The notes under the pieces are model-generated. The model saw only the letters and a list, made by a program, of their open reading frames with translations. It was not told the origin of the DNA and did no database searches. Below, piece by piece: positions 9,208-18,732 of a stretch of 64,000 bases of DNA (positions are counted from its first letter, which is position 1; every line of letters starts with the position of its first letter). The stretch spans positions 189,695 to 253,694 of the forward strand of contig JAHYZV010000002.1 in the NCBI GenBank assembly GCA_019424245.1, given 5' to 3'. The position numbers and the translations under genes are program-made. The stretch is from Clostridiales bacterium (GTDB taxonomy: Bacteria; Bacillota; Clostridia; Lachnospirales; Lachnospiraceae).

Positions 9208-12114
9208 TTATATTCTTCTTTTTCTTATGCAGACATATCCAAGTGCTATAAGCGATGCAACACTCACTGTAAGTAATGCAGCATATATACCAGCATGTGA
9301 TGTATCTGCTGTCTTAACATTCTCTGTAGAATCAGTCTGTGCTGTTCCATCTGCAGCAGCCTCTCCTGTTGAAGGTTCATCTGTCGATGGATTATCTGTC
9401 GTTTCTTCTACAACAGGATTCTGGTTTGTATCACCAGCCCATTCTATACTTAAGCTGTGAAGCATAGTTGTATTCTGCCATCCAGCAGTTCCTGTTGTTC
9501 CTGTATGCTGTATAGCTGCTCCTCCATATGTGTTAGCCTCTATATCTGCATTTAAGTCAACCACATGAACATAGCCAGCTGCTGCCTGGTCTGCAAGCTG
9601 TGCTGTAGGTGTTTCTACATGTGCTGTAAGCTTGCTTCCCTCTGCCTTTAAGGTTATCTCGCATCCTGTAAGGAAGCATGTTGCTATAACTTCATCTGAT
9701 ATATATGTTGTATTGCCATTATCATACTTAACAAGTACAAATGTAACTGCATTAGAAGCTGCCCTTGTTCTTATTATTCTTAATGCATAGCCTGTAAGTG
9801 TTTTAGTATCAAACTTAATGCATACATCCATATACTGTCCTGCACTACCAAAGCCCTGACCTGCCGTCTTTGCAGGATCAGCCACAACCTTGACAGTCAT
9901 ATCACCATATTTGCCTTCAACTGGTGTATACATAAGTCTTGCTCCCTGTGTTCCCTGATAGATTCCGGCACCAACTGAACCGTTACCAGTTTCACCATAT
10001 ACCCAAGGTGTTTCTGTATCTTCACCCTTCCAGCTTCCAAAGCTCTTTGTATCTGCTGGTCTGTACGAATCCACTGTCCAGAAGCCTTCCTTTATCTCTG
10101 GCTGTTTAACAGTAGGGAAGTCTGAAAAATCTGTTGTGTAATTCTTAGCTTTAATATCCTTTGCACTTACAGCCTCTGAATATACAACTTTTACCGCATC
10201 ACCTAAGTCACTTCTTATATTCTTTGGAGCAACAGAAGCACAGATATAATATCCTATATCACCTGCTGTAAGTGTATATGTGTACTGAGGATTATTCATT
10301 GTAGACACTGCTGTTAACACAGGATTGCTTCCACTTGCATCACTGCATCTATACCAGTTAATAACTGACATATCTGCCCTGTCACCAAGATTCAGCTTAT
10401 AATCTGCTTTAAGTGTGCCATCACCATTGTTAACCACCTCTGGAAGCTTTGTCCATGATGGAGCTGCAAGCTTACCTGGTTTAACTGTTATGGCTATAGA
10501 TGCTTTTAAGCCACTCTCCGTACTTGCTTCAATAACTACTTCCTTTGCTTCATCTTCGTTATTAGTACCATTAACTACGCATGTTCCGTCCTTATTATCA
10601 ACTATTGATACATATGGCTTATATTCATCAGCCACACTGTAGGTAATCTTCTGATTCTTATCTGTATCACCATAGAAATACTTAACACCTGCCGTCAGCT
10701 TAGCTGTTTCAGTTCCTGACTCTATAGCTTCTACCTTACCTTCGCTTTCTATATTAAGCTGTGTAGCTATGCTGTCTGCACCATTCTTAACTGCTATATC
10801 CTTAACACCAAGTGGATCCCAGTTATCATTGCCCTTTAAAAGATTGTAAGTATTGTAATATACCTTTCCACCATCTTCTATTCTATATGCATTAAGAACA
10901 TGCTTTCCTGTCATATCAACCGTTTCAGCAGCATCCTTTCCCGCTATTATTATGCTTTCATTGTTATGTGTTATGTTATACTGATAGCACTTAAGTGACT
11001 TATCTGGGTACTTTGTCCATGCAATTCCAAAAGGAATACTGAAGTTGCTCTTATATGCACAATCAACTGCTGTTATTGTTCCGCCTTCCTTTGTGAAGTA
11101 CTGCATTGGCTCAGCTTCAACATTTAAAACAACACTGTTAAAGATACAGCCTAAAAACGTTGAACCTGTGTTATATGATGAATATAATGGTCTGTTTCCG
11201 TAGAAATCAAAATCACAGCCAACAAACACTGCATTACCATTAATCGCATCGTCTGTACTCTCAAAATGGCAGTTGTTATAAAGGCTTCGTGCCGCACCGC
11301 CTATAGGATCAAGATTCAGACGGCTGATAAAGTTACAGTTATCTGCAAACATCTTATCTCCAGACATATCAGCAAGCTGTGCCTGTGTAATAGTTTTTGT
11401 TCTCTTATCTATATCCAGTTTTGGAAGAAGAGGATATTTAAGATCAACGCTGCAATAGTTACCTATCGTTATGTTCTTTACTGTAAGTGCCCCCTTACAG
11501 TTGAATCTGAACATCGTGTAGTTACCATTACAAGCATGTGACTGGCCTCTGTTTCCAGCAAATACTACATTATACGGATTCTTTGTAAGTCCCTTTATAG
11601 TAAGATAATCACTGTTAATAATCATTCCATAAGGAACACCATATGTCTTATCCGGCTGCTTAGTATCAGTAGCTGCCGGATCATCTATCCAGTATACGAA
11701 AGGTGCCACATATACCGTCATAGGTGCTTCCTCGGTTCCATTCTTTAAACTGCTGTCACTAAGTGCCTTTGTAATATCGTTATATACATATGGATATTTA
11801 TCAGCAACTTCATCTGATAATGAACCATCAAGATAAATCGCTGTTTCAGACAACTGTATAGTTTCAGAATCGTACTTAATATAAGTACCTCCAAACTCTA
11901 TAGGGTCGCTTACATCAAGCGACTTGTAGTTATTCTCATCATTGTTTATATCCTTCACTGCTGTATAAATGTTTTTTGTCTGCAAAGCAGTACCCTCCTG
12001 CGCCACGATTCTATCTGGAAATGCTCCTATATTTCCAACAACCAGCATGCCCGACATAATACCTGCCATAATAGATGAAACTAATCTTTTCCTTCGTATC
12101 ATATCTATTACCAT
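9208..12114 (-). CDS. Cell-surface right-handed beta-helix protein, possibly pectin-active
   Basis: A 968-residue exported protein. A signal peptide (residues 1 to about 40, basic RRKR then a hydrophobic core) leads into a region of repeated short strands and Asn/Cys turns (TVKNITIGNYCSVD, FADNCNFISRLN, SLYNNCHFES, NAVFVGCDFDFYG, GSTFLGCIF) typical of parallel beta-helix enzymes. The order NNCHFES...GCDFDFYGNRP resembles CE8 pectin methylesterases, but I cannot confirm catalytic aspartates. An Ig-like segment (about 510-640) and a C-terminal lectin-like domain follow. The tail VKTADTS, a hydrophobic helix and KRRI resemble a sortase-type anchor with a non-LPXTG signal. A divergent AraC regulator next door suggests sugar-controlled expression. 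GAAAGG is close to the first ATG; a second ATG four codons later is also possible. Confidence 0.7.
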   Translation of the reverse strand: MVIDMIRRKRLVSSIMAGIMSGMLVVGNIGAFPDRIVAQEGTALQTKNIYTAVKDINNDENNYKSLDVSDPIEFGGTYIKYDSETIQLSETAIYLDGSLSDEVADKYPYVYNDITKALSDSSLKNGTEEAPMTVYVAPFVYWIDDPAATDTKQPDKTYGVPYGMIINSDYLTIKGLTKNPYNVVFAGNRGQSHACNGNYTMFRFNCKGALTVKNITIGNYCSVDLKYPLLPKLDIDKRTKTITQAQLADMSGDKMFADNCNFISRLNLDPIGGAARSLYNNCHFESTDDAINGNAVFVGCDFDFYGNRPLYSSYNTGSTFLGCIFNSVVLNVEAEPMQYFTKEGGTITAVDCAYKSNFSIPFGIAWTKYPDKSLKCYQYNITHNNESIIIAGKDAAETVDMTGKHVLNAYRIEDGGKVYYNTYNLLKGNDNWDPLGVKDIAVKNGADSIATQLNIESEGKVEAIESGTETAKLTAGVKYFYGDTDKNQKITYSVADEYKPYVSIVDNKDGTCVVNGTNNEDEAKEVVIEASTESGLKASIAITVKPGKLAAPSWTKLPEVVNNGDGTLKADYKLNLGDRADMSVINWYRCSDASGSNPVLTAVSTMNNPQYTYTLTAGDIGYYICASVAPKNIRSDLGDAVKVVYSEAVSAKDIKAKNYTTDFSDFPTVKQPEIKEGFWTVDSYRPADTKSFGSWKGEDTETPWVYGETGNGSVGAGIYQGTQGARLMYTPVEGKYGDMTVKVVADPAKTAGQGFGSAGQYMDVCIKFDTKTLTGYALRIIRTRAASNAVTFVLVKYDNGNTTYISDEVIATCFLTGCEITLKAEGSKLTAHVETPTAQLADQAAAGYVHVVDLNADIEANTYGGAAIQHTGTTGTAGWQNTTMLHSLSIEWAGDTNQNPVVEETTDNPSTDEPSTGEAAADGTAQTDSTENVKTADTSHAGIYAALLTVSVASLIALGYVCIRKRRI

Positions 12115-12308
12115 ACCTTTCTTTAAAATAATAAGATGATAAGTGTCAAAAATATTTTATTATCTACGTTGCAACTATGAATTGATTATAATATATATTG
12201 TACTTATATTAATACATAAAAACTGTAAGAAACTTGTAAAATCACTTAAAATATGTTAGCTTTTAAACAATAAAGTTTTACAATACTTATAAAAGAAGGT
12301 GTAATTTT

Positions 12309-13133
12309 ATGCATCATGAATATATACCGGCGAATTTTCTGCCAGACATAAAAACTGTTCCTACTTCATACAAAATGTCACATTTTCATACGCATAACAG
12401 ATGGGAGCTTTTATATCTTATATCAGGAAACTGTACATTATATATCAAAGAAAATATGTATATGCTAAAAAAAGGTTCTCTTGCTCTCATTCCTTTTGGA
12501 GTAGAACACATGACTACTTATATGTCAGGTGAAGAAAATATAAGAAGCCTTCTTTACTTCGATGATGAAGAGCTTTTATGGTTTAGCGAACATGGAATAA
12601 CAGATATATCTGACATTTTAGGAGGAAACTTTGTCGTTCAGATTCCCGCACGAAAACAGTCATACATTAAAGAGCAGCTGGATAAAATATCATATGAATT
12701 CCATGGTGTAGATAGCATTTCCCCTGCATATGCAACAGCTTACTTTCATGAGCTTCTTTTATATGCCATGAGATGCCAGACTTATAAAGATAATGTAGTT
12801 TCACGCATGGACTTATCTAATGAAACTATACAGCGCATAGTTGAATATATTCTTGCTAATTATAAAGACAATATCACTCTTTCAGGCACAGCAGAAATGT
12901 TTAATATGAGTGAATCCAGTCTTTCCAAAAAATTCAAAGCATTTACAGGACACCGCTTCCGTGAGTATCTTGTTAATGTACGTACGCATGCCGCTGCAGA
13001 GCTTTTAAGGCAGTCCGAGCTTTCTATGACCGAAATAGCCTGTGAATGTGGCTTTTCTGACAGCAACACATTTGGAGATACCTTCAAACGAGTATTTAAA
13101 CAGTCTCCAAGCAGTTATAGAAAAGCTCTGTAG
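12309..13133 (+). CDS. AraC-family regulator with N-terminal cupin
   Basis: A 274-residue transcription factor. Residues 1-150 form a cupin-like effector domain (MSHFHTHNRWELLYLISGNCTLYI with its metal/sugar-pocket histidines). Residues 175-274 are the double helix-turn-helix AraC DNA-binding domain (NMSESSLSKKFKAFTGHRF then EIACECGFSDSNTFGDTFKR). GAAGGTG precedes the ATG. It is transcribed away from the surface beta-helix gene with about 190 bases between them. By analogy with other gut Firmicutes it may control that gene in response to a plant sugar; this is inference from position only. Confidence 0.9.
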   Translation: MHHEYIPANFLPDIKTVPTSYKMSHFHTHNRWELLYLISGNCTLYIKENMYMLKKGSLALIPFGVEHMTTYMSGEENIRSLLYFDDEELLWFSEHGITDISDILGGNFVVQIPARKQSYIKEQLDKISYEFHGVDSISPAYATAYFHELLLYAMRCQTYKDNVVSRMDLSNETIQRIVEYILANYKDNITLSGTAEMFNMSESSLSKKFKAFTGHRFREYLVNVRTHAAAELLRQSELSMTEIACECGFSDSNTFGDTFKRVFKQSPSSYRKAL

Positions 13134-13237
13134 AAGACTTCTTATTTATTAAGAATAATAAAAAGGAAAGCATCAAAATAATTTCAAATAGAAATTTCAA
13201 AATAATATAAAATAAATACAAAAAAGGAAATATAGAT

Positions 13238-13510
13238 ATGTTTAGATTATGGTGTAAATTATTTGACAGTTCAAACCACATGATTAAAGATATGGTTGCA
13301 GTTAATGACGACCCAAAGCTTAACAGGACTAAAAAAATATTTGATGGAATAAAAGAAGCCTGCTATGAATTCGATTTAAGTGAACCTATGTGGTTCGATT
13401 CGAATATAGCAGACTTCAAACGTCATTCCAAGGTACGCTTCACAAGCGATAACTTTATTGACGATATTGATTTTTCTTATATGGAAGTGCAAGTTATCGA
13501 AGAAGATTAA
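13238..13510 (+). CDS. Small acidic protein of unknown function
   Basis: A 90-residue, acidic, soluble protein (MFRLWCKLF start, ending SYMEVQVIEED). AAAGGA lies about ten bases before the ATG, and the protein sequence looks like a compact folded alpha/beta domain rather than random translation. No signal peptide or known motif is visible. It lies 100 bases after the AraC gene on the same strand and may be cotranscribed with it. I do not recognise the family, and no function can be assigned. Confidence 0.6.
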   Translation: MFRLWCKLFDSSNHMIKDMVAVNDDPKLNRTKKIFDGIKEACYEFDLSEPMWFDSNIADFKRHSKVRFTSDNFIDDIDFSYMEVQVIEED

Positions 13511-13537
13511 TACTGCATTATTTATTAACCTATGGCA

Positions 13538-14179
13538 CTATCCGTTTATATCAAGATTAACCCCTTTAAGCCCTATAAATGCTGTATCATCAAGTCCACC
13601 CTCTTCATGGCCAATAAGCCACTTGTTAGTAGCTGCAAGAAGTGCATCCTCACTGTCAGCAATATTATTGTGCACTCTTGCATGTTTTGATGTAAGTGGA
13701 TAGTTAGTTCCCTTTGGAAGTACTACTGCTACCTGAAAGCCATTTCCATCCACACCACAAGGTGCATAGTGAAGTGTTGTTGCATACACTTCAACTGCTG
13801 TTCCTGCTGGTACTAAAAAAGCTTTAACTTTAGATGTGTCATATGTATGGTCTTTTTCCACATCTGTTAAAAGTCCAAGCATAAGTATCATATCTGTTGC
13901 TGCCACATTAATCTCTGAATCTCTGTGATACTCAAGAGCATTAAGTTTTGAGTTATGTCCGTTACAATAACCTATCTGCACAGGCATCTCACCATATGCA
14001 ACCGCTGATATATCTAGTCTTACCGGAAGTGCTTCAAGCTCCTTTACTGCCGGCTCATATACAACACCCGCTGGTATGGGTGTTCTTTTCAGTTCCTCTA
14101 CAAGTGCCGTAAAATCAATATTATCCACTATACGACCATATTTTCTGAATTCATTATCTGTTACTGATAATATCTGCAT
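13538..14179 (-). CDS. DUF4867 family protein
   Basis: A 213-residue cytoplasmic protein with the pattern of the DUF4867 family: an N-terminal helix (VTDNEFRKYGRIVDN), a central beta-rich region with YHRDSEINVAATDMILMLG, then AFLVPAGTAVEVYATTLHYAPC, which looks like a cupin-type fold with His and Glu in metal-binding positions. Members are often found near carbohydrate genes, and the function is undetermined. AAAGGA precedes the ATG. The hydroxyacid dehydrogenase gene lies 40 bases upstream on the same strand, so the two probably form an operon. Confidence 0.75.
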   Translation of the reverse strand: MQILSVTDNEFRKYGRIVDNIDFTALVEELKRTPIPAGVVYEPAVKELEALPVRLDISAVAYGEMPVQIGYCNGHNSKLNALEYHRDSEINVAATDMILMLGLLTDVEKDHTYDTSKVKAFLVPAGTAVEVYATTLHYAPCGVDGNGFQVAVVLPKGTNYPLTSKHARVHNNIADSEDALLAATNKWLIGHEEGGLDDTAFIGLKGVNLDING

Positions 14180-14218
14180 ATATTTTATATCCTTTCCATC
14201 ATTTTATTACAATATCAT

Positions 14219-15184
14219 TTATTCTGATACAACATTTCTCTTTTCACCTTTACTAAATGCGGCTATATTCTCATAAACCTCATCCATAAGCCTTGTTCTT
14301 GCTTCAACTGTTCCCCATGCAACATGTGGTGTTATAACAAGCTTTGTACTGTCCTTGATTTCCATCAGTGGATTATCTGCCTCTATAGGTTCCTTTCCAA
14401 GCACATCCAGTCCTGCCGCTGCTATCTTTCCATCAGCAAGCGCTTCTGCAAGGTCAGTGTCATTCACTATAGGACCTCTTCCCAGATTAAGGAGTATGGC
14501 ACTTGTCTTCATCTTATCAAAAGCTGCTGCATCAAAAAGATTCTGTGTTTTCTCATTCAGTGGTGCATGAATTGATATAATGTCTGATTCTTTCAAAAAT
14601 TCATCAAGTTCCTTTCTTTCATATGGAACTTCCTGTGTCTTTCCACTCGCAGAATAATATATAACCTTACATCCAAAATCTGCAGCAATCTTTGCCACTC
14701 CTTTTCCTATAGTTCCAAGTCCAACTATTCCCCATGTCTTTCCTGTAAGTTCATGGAACACATTTGAAAAATGTGAAAAAATCGGACATTTTGCATACTC
14801 ACCAGACTTTACATATCCATCATAGTAGCTCATCTTCTCTATAAGATATAATCCAAGTGCAAATGTATGCTGTACTACTGAATCTGTAGAATAACCGGCT
14901 ACATTAGCCACTCTTATATTCTTTTCCTTTGCATACATAATATCAATATTGTTATATCCTGTAGCAGTCTCAGCTATCATCTTAAGAGCTGGAGCCGCAT
15001 CTATAAATTCCTTATCTGCCGCTATCTTATTGATAATAACGACATCCGGATTATGCTCGGCAACCCTTTTAAGCGCTTCCTCCCTTGTACTTGTTGAATA
15101 ACTTTTTACTTCACCTAATGCATAGAACTTGTCTATGTTAACATCCTCACCATATGTAGATGCATCCAACATAAGAATCTTCAT
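14219..15184 (-). CDS. D-isomer-specific 2-hydroxyacid dehydrogenase
   Basis: A 321-residue NAD-dependent dehydrogenase of the D-2-hydroxyacid family. The NAD-binding Rossmann motif is TWGIVGLGTIGKGVAKIA. The catalytic Arg lies in LLNLGRGPIVND, the Glu in GLDVLGKEPIE and the His in ITPHVAWGT. The substrate (2-ketoacid, hydroxypyruvate or similar) cannot be decided. The start is the ATG at 15182-15184, with GGAGGATTATT directly upstream; the longer in-frame extension runs through a repeated hairpin element and is not coding. It heads a two-gene unit with the DUF4867 gene. Confidence 0.9.
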   Translation of the reverse strand: MKILMLDASTYGEDVNIDKFYALGEVKSYSTSTREEALKRVAEHNPDVVIINKIAADKEFIDAAPALKMIAETATGYNNIDIMYAKEKNIRVANVAGYSTDSVVQHTFALGLYLIEKMSYYDGYVKSGEYAKCPIFSHFSNVFHELTGKTWGIVGLGTIGKGVAKIAADFGCKVIYYSASGKTQEVPYERKELDEFLKESDIISIHAPLNEKTQNLFDAAAFDKMKTSAILLNLGRGPIVNDTDLAEALADGKIAAAGLDVLGKEPIEADNPLMEIKDSTKLVITPHVAWGTVEARTRLMDEVYENIAAFSKGEKRNVVSE

Positions 15185-15188
15185 AATA

Positions 15189-15287
15189 ATCCTCCATTCT
15201 TGCGCTGCTTCTTTGCGCATCTTAAGTTTGTGCGAAGCACAAATCTTACGTGTGAAAAATCTTATTTTTCACACTAACCTCCATTCC
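15189..15287 (-). repeat. Multi-hairpin leader element, copy A
   Basis: About 75 bases between two copies of an SD-bearing sequence (GAATGGAGG then TTA). On the minus strand it holds three successive hairpins: a GTGTGAAAAAT/ATTTTTCACAC stem, a TTTGTGC/GCACAAA stem and a TGCGC/GCGCA stem, ending just before the ribosome-binding site of the dehydrogenase gene. It is nearly identical to 19825-19926 in front of murG. The flanking SD repeats differ between the two loci but match within each, which looks like target-site duplication. Confidence 0.75.
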
Positions 15288-15599
15288 ATATATACGTCTG
15301 CATTTATATGATTCCTTTTCTATATCTGCAGGCAGTATCTTTTAGCAATATATATAACAAAAGTTTTCTAACGTCATTATAAGTCCTGAACACATATTTT
15401 TCAATGTATTTATTAGACTTAATTGTCAAAATATTAGCATAAGTTATTGTGAAATGTTGGATTTTTTATGGCAAAATATCGGATTTGTGCCTTGTTTTCG
15501 ACATTTAATAATAGTATAATTCTTGTATAATTAGATGTCGGATTCAACGGGGATTTTGCCCCTGACTGATGTACGATAAAAAAGGAGGAGATATTTTTT
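15288..15599 (+). promoter_or_regulatory. Promoter region of pgi
   Basis: A sigma-A-like promoter is visible: TTGTTT (15492-15497), a 17-base spacer and TATAAT (15515-15520). The leader is about 75 bases with a short GGGG/CCCC hairpin near 15550-15570 and an AGGAGGAG ribosome-binding site at about 15583-15590. The part from 15288 to 15490 is AT-rich, and I see no gene in it. Confidence 0.65.
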
Positions 15600-17180
15600 A
15601 TGATTAATTGGAATAATCTTGATACACTTACGTCTTTTACACAACTAAAAAAGACTAAAGAGGTAAATCTTTCAGATGTCATGTCTGGTGAGGCTGGAGC
15701 TGAACGTGTGAAAAACTATAATGTTCCTATGGCATGTGGCCTGAACTACAATTACGCTGCTAAAAAAGTTGATTCAGAGGTGTTAAATGCACTTGTAAAG
15801 CTTGCTGATGAGGCTCAGCTTGCTGATAAGTTCAAAGCTCTTTACAATGGTGAAGTAATCAATACCGGCGAGAAAAGACTTGTACTTCATCACATGACTC
15901 GTGGTCAGCTTGGTGATGCTGTTAACGCCGATGGTGTTGATAAGAGAAGCTTCTATAAAACCCAGCAGGAACGTATCGCCGAATTCGCCAACAAAGTACA
16001 CAACGGTGAAATAACTAACGCAGCTGGTGAAAAGTTCACTACAGTTGTACAGATAGGTATCGGCGGAAGTGACTTAGGTCCACGTGCGATGTACATAGCA
16101 CTTGAAAACTGGGCTAAGAAGAATAATACATTCAAAATGGAGGCTAAATTCATAAGCAACGTAGACCCTGATGATGCATCTGCCATACTTGCCTCTATCG
16201 ATGTTGCCCATTCATTATTTATACTTGTATCTAAGTCAGGAACTACGCTTGAAACACTTACTAACGAATCTTTTGTTAAAGATGCACTTAAGAAAGCCGG
16301 ACTTAATCCAGCCAGACATATGATTGCTGTAACAAGTGAAACCTCACCTCTTGCCAAGAGTTCTGATTATCTTGATGCTTTCTTTATGGATGACTACATT
16401 GGAGGTCGTTTTTCTTCTACTTCATCTGTAGGTGGTGCCGTATTATCACTCGCCTTTGGACCAGAAGTATTCGCTGCATTCCTTGATGGTGCCACAGCAG
16501 AGGACAAGCTTTCCATGAACAGTGATCCACTTAAGAATCCTGAAATGCTTGATGCTCTTATAGGTGTATATGAACGCAACGTACTTGGTTACGGATGTAC
16601 AGCTGTTCTTCCTTACTCACAGGGTTTAAGCAGATTCCCTGCTCATTTACAGCAGCTTGATATGGAATCTAATGGTAAGTCTGTTAACAGATTCGGTGAA
16701 CCTGTTGATTATCCAACTGGTCCTGTTATCTTTGGTGAATCAGGTACCAACGGCCAGCACTCATTCTATCAGCTTCTCCACCAGGGTACTGATATAGTTC
16801 CGCTTCAGTTTATCGGCTTTAGAAACAGTCAGCTAGCTAATGATGTTACTATCCAGGACAGCACAAGCCAGCAGAAGTTATGTGCTAATGTAGCTGCACA
16901 GATTGTAGCATTTGCCTGCGGTAAGTCAGATGAGAATCTTAACAAGAACTTCAAGGGTAACAGACCTTCAAGCATAATCACTGGTGATGTCCTGACACCT
17001 GCCACACTTGGTGCCTTACTTGCACACTTTGAAAACAAGATTATGTTCCAGGGCTTCTTATGGAATATAAACAGCTTCGACCAGGAAGGTGTACAGCTCG
17101 GAAAAGTTCTTGCAAAGCGCGTACTTGCCCACGACACTGATGGAGCACTTAAAGTATATAGTGAACTGCTTAATATATAA
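15600..17180 (+). CDS. pgi: Glucose-6-phosphate isomerase
   Basis: A 526-residue cytoplasmic enzyme interconverting glucose 6-phosphate and fructose 6-phosphate. Signatures are visible: IGIGGSDLGPRAMY for phosphate binding, LVSKSGTTLETL in the middle, and GESGTNGQHSFYQLLHQGT near residue 380 with the catalytic Glu/His region. Length fits the longer bacterial class. A strong AGGAGG precedes the ATG, and a sigma-A-like promoter sits 80-110 bases upstream. It is monocistronic, with a terminator downstream. With the PPi phosphofructokinase and enolase in this window it supplies part of glycolysis. Confidence 0.95.
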   Translation: MINWNNLDTLTSFTQLKKTKEVNLSDVMSGEAGAERVKNYNVPMACGLNYNYAAKKVDSEVLNALVKLADEAQLADKFKALYNGEVINTGEKRLVLHHMTRGQLGDAVNADGVDKRSFYKTQQERIAEFANKVHNGEITNAAGEKFTTVVQIGIGGSDLGPRAMYIALENWAKKNNTFKMEAKFISNVDPDDASAILASIDVAHSLFILVSKSGTTLETLTNESFVKDALKKAGLNPARHMIAVTSETSPLAKSSDYLDAFFMDDYIGGRFSSTSSVGGAVLSLAFGPEVFAAFLDGATAEDKLSMNSDPLKNPEMLDALIGVYERNVLGYGCTAVLPYSQGLSRFPAHLQQLDMESNGKSVNRFGEPVDYPTGPVIFGESGTNGQHSFYQLLHQGTDIVPLQFIGFRNSQLANDVTIQDSTSQQKLCANVAAQIVAFACGKSDENLNKNFKGNRPSSIITGDVLTPATLGALLAHFENKIMFQGFLWNINSFDQEGVQLGKVLAKRVLAHDTDGALKVYSELLNI

Positions 17181-17374
17181 TTGATATTCAGGCAGCTTAT
17201 GACATATTAAAAGGACTTCAAACTAGTGAATGTTAAAATATTTTTATGATATCGACATTTGCACAGCACACTCAATCCCCATATATGTATTCTATATCGA
17301 AGTTGAATATCCAATTTATTTTGCCGGGAAATTGGAATGCTGAGAGATTGGGATGCTGGGAGATTTTGAATGTA

Positions 17375-17430
17375 ATTATGACCCAATAGGCAGAAAATGA
17401 ACTGCTTATATGGGTCATATTTTGTTGTTG
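17375..17430 (+). terminator. Intrinsic terminator after pgi
   Basis: Bases 17378-17393 pair with 17402-17418 (one bulged A, one G-T pair): ATGACCCA...TGGGTCAT outside and ATAGGCAG...CTGCTTAT inside, followed by ATTTTGTTGTTG. It lies about 200 bases beyond the pgi stop. Upstream of it, at about 17325-17372, a 16-base sequence (ATTGGAATGCTGAGAG and variants) is repeated imperfectly in tandem. Confidence 0.65.
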
Positions 17431-17504
17431 AATAAAACCTAATCCGCAGAATCAAGATAAATAATAAGTTACTTAAACAATATATCAGCTATACAACAAC
17501 ATTT

Positions 17505-18197
17505 CTACAGTTCCAAAACAAGTTCCTTTATCAGCTTAACTGAATTTTCTATAGCCTTTTTCTCAAATGTTGGATAATCCATAGTAGCACTATCATCAGC
17601 TTTATCAGATATGGCTCTTAATATTACAAATGGCACCTTATTAAGATATGCTGTCTGTGCTATAGCTGCACCTTCCATTTCTGTACAACAGCCATTAAAG
17701 TTAGAAGCGATTCTTTCTTTAACTGCTTTATCTGATATAAACTGGTCTCCACTTACAACTCTTCCTATATGTGTTCCTATCTCTGGCAGTACCTTCCTGC
17801 ACGCTTTATCGGCAAGCCCGATAAGCTTCTTGTCTGCCTCAAACGATAATACATCCATTCTTGGTATCTGTCCAAGAGGATATCCAAAACCAGTTGCATC
17901 CATATCATGATGAAGAACATCACTTGATATAACTATATCTGCTATATCAATTTCCGCCTTAAGAGAACCTGCAATACCTGTATTTATAACATAATCTGCA
18001 TTGAAATCATCTACTAATATCTGTGTACATACAGCTGCATTAACCTTACCAATACCACTTCTTACAACTACAACATCTTTACCATTAAGTTTTCCTGCCA
18101 TAAATGTCATACAAGCCTTGTTCTCTTTTCGTTCAACCTGCATAACTTCAACAATCTGAGCTACTTCTTCGTCCATTGCTCCTATAATACCTATCAT
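17505..18197 (-). CDS. mtnN: 5'-methylthioadenosine/S-adenosylhomocysteine nucleosidase
   Basis: A 230-residue enzyme that removes adenine from methylthioadenosine and S-adenosylhomocysteine, recycling by-products of SAM metabolism and polyamine/quorum pathways. Family features: GIIGAMDEEVAQI at the N-terminus with catalytic Glu, NTGIAGSL, GDQFIS, CTEMEGAAIAQTAY with the ribose-binding MEG, and LRAISDKAD with the catalytic Asp. Length matches the family. AAGGATGG precedes the ATG. It stands alone, convergent with pgi. Confidence 0.95.
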   Translation of the reverse strand: MIGIIGAMDEEVAQIVEVMQVERKENKACMTFMAGKLNGKDVVVVRSGIGKVNAAVCTQILVDDFNADYVINTGIAGSLKAEIDIADIVISSDVLHHDMDATGFGYPLGQIPRMDVLSFEADKKLIGLADKACRKVLPEIGTHIGRVVSGDQFISDKAVKERIASNFNGCCTEMEGAAIAQTAYLNKVPFVILRAISDKADDSATMDYPTFEKKAIENSVKLIKELVLEL

Positions 18198-18732
18198 TAC
18201 TTATACCATCCTTCTTATCTGATTATGACAAAGTCTTTACACGTATATCAATAACTTAACGACTTATTTTCATCGTAAATATAGTACCATAGTAATTGGC
18301 TGCATTCAACATTATGATATGCTGCTTTCTATATCTATTTTTACATCTATTTTTATCTATCTTATATTTACTTTTATATCTTCTCTTTTTATTTTCTCTT
18401 TATACCCACTCTTTTTTCTTCTCTATTATATCTTTTCTTTATATATTTTTCAGAATTCATATCCCCGACATATTTTACAGGAATTTTATAGATGTCAATT
18501 CGCTAATTACTGTAATATGTGTTATACTTTATAAGCATTTATGATATGAATGATGCCATGTGCTAAATTACATTTGTGGCTGCATGTTAAAATGCATTTG
18601 TAGCGTGTTAAAATGCATTTGTGACTGCGTGTTAAAATGCATGCACAGCTGCATGCTGAAATTTTTCACCCTGACATATACAAAGCATAATAACAATAAC
18701 AATAACAAAAAACATAAAACGGAGGAATGACT
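18198..18732. repeat. Low-complexity spacer with tandem repeats
   Basis: No gene is supported here. Bases about 18310-18450 on the plus strand are an almost pure pyrimidine/AT tract. Bases 18558-18660 hold about four imperfect tandem copies of a 24-base unit (consensus cRTGttaaaatgcatttgt plus RctG), several forming small palindromes. The ribosome-binding site GGAGG of the TSCPD gene ends the region at 18721. Confidence 0.6.

Noticed and set aside
9208..9330. Classical LPXTG sortase signal on the surface protein
   Set aside because: No LPXTG is present; the KTADTS, helix and basic tail are only reminiscent of alternative sorting signals.
15550..15575. Riboswitch in the pgi leader
   Set aside because: Only a short GGGG/CCCC hairpin is visible, with too little structure for an aptamer.
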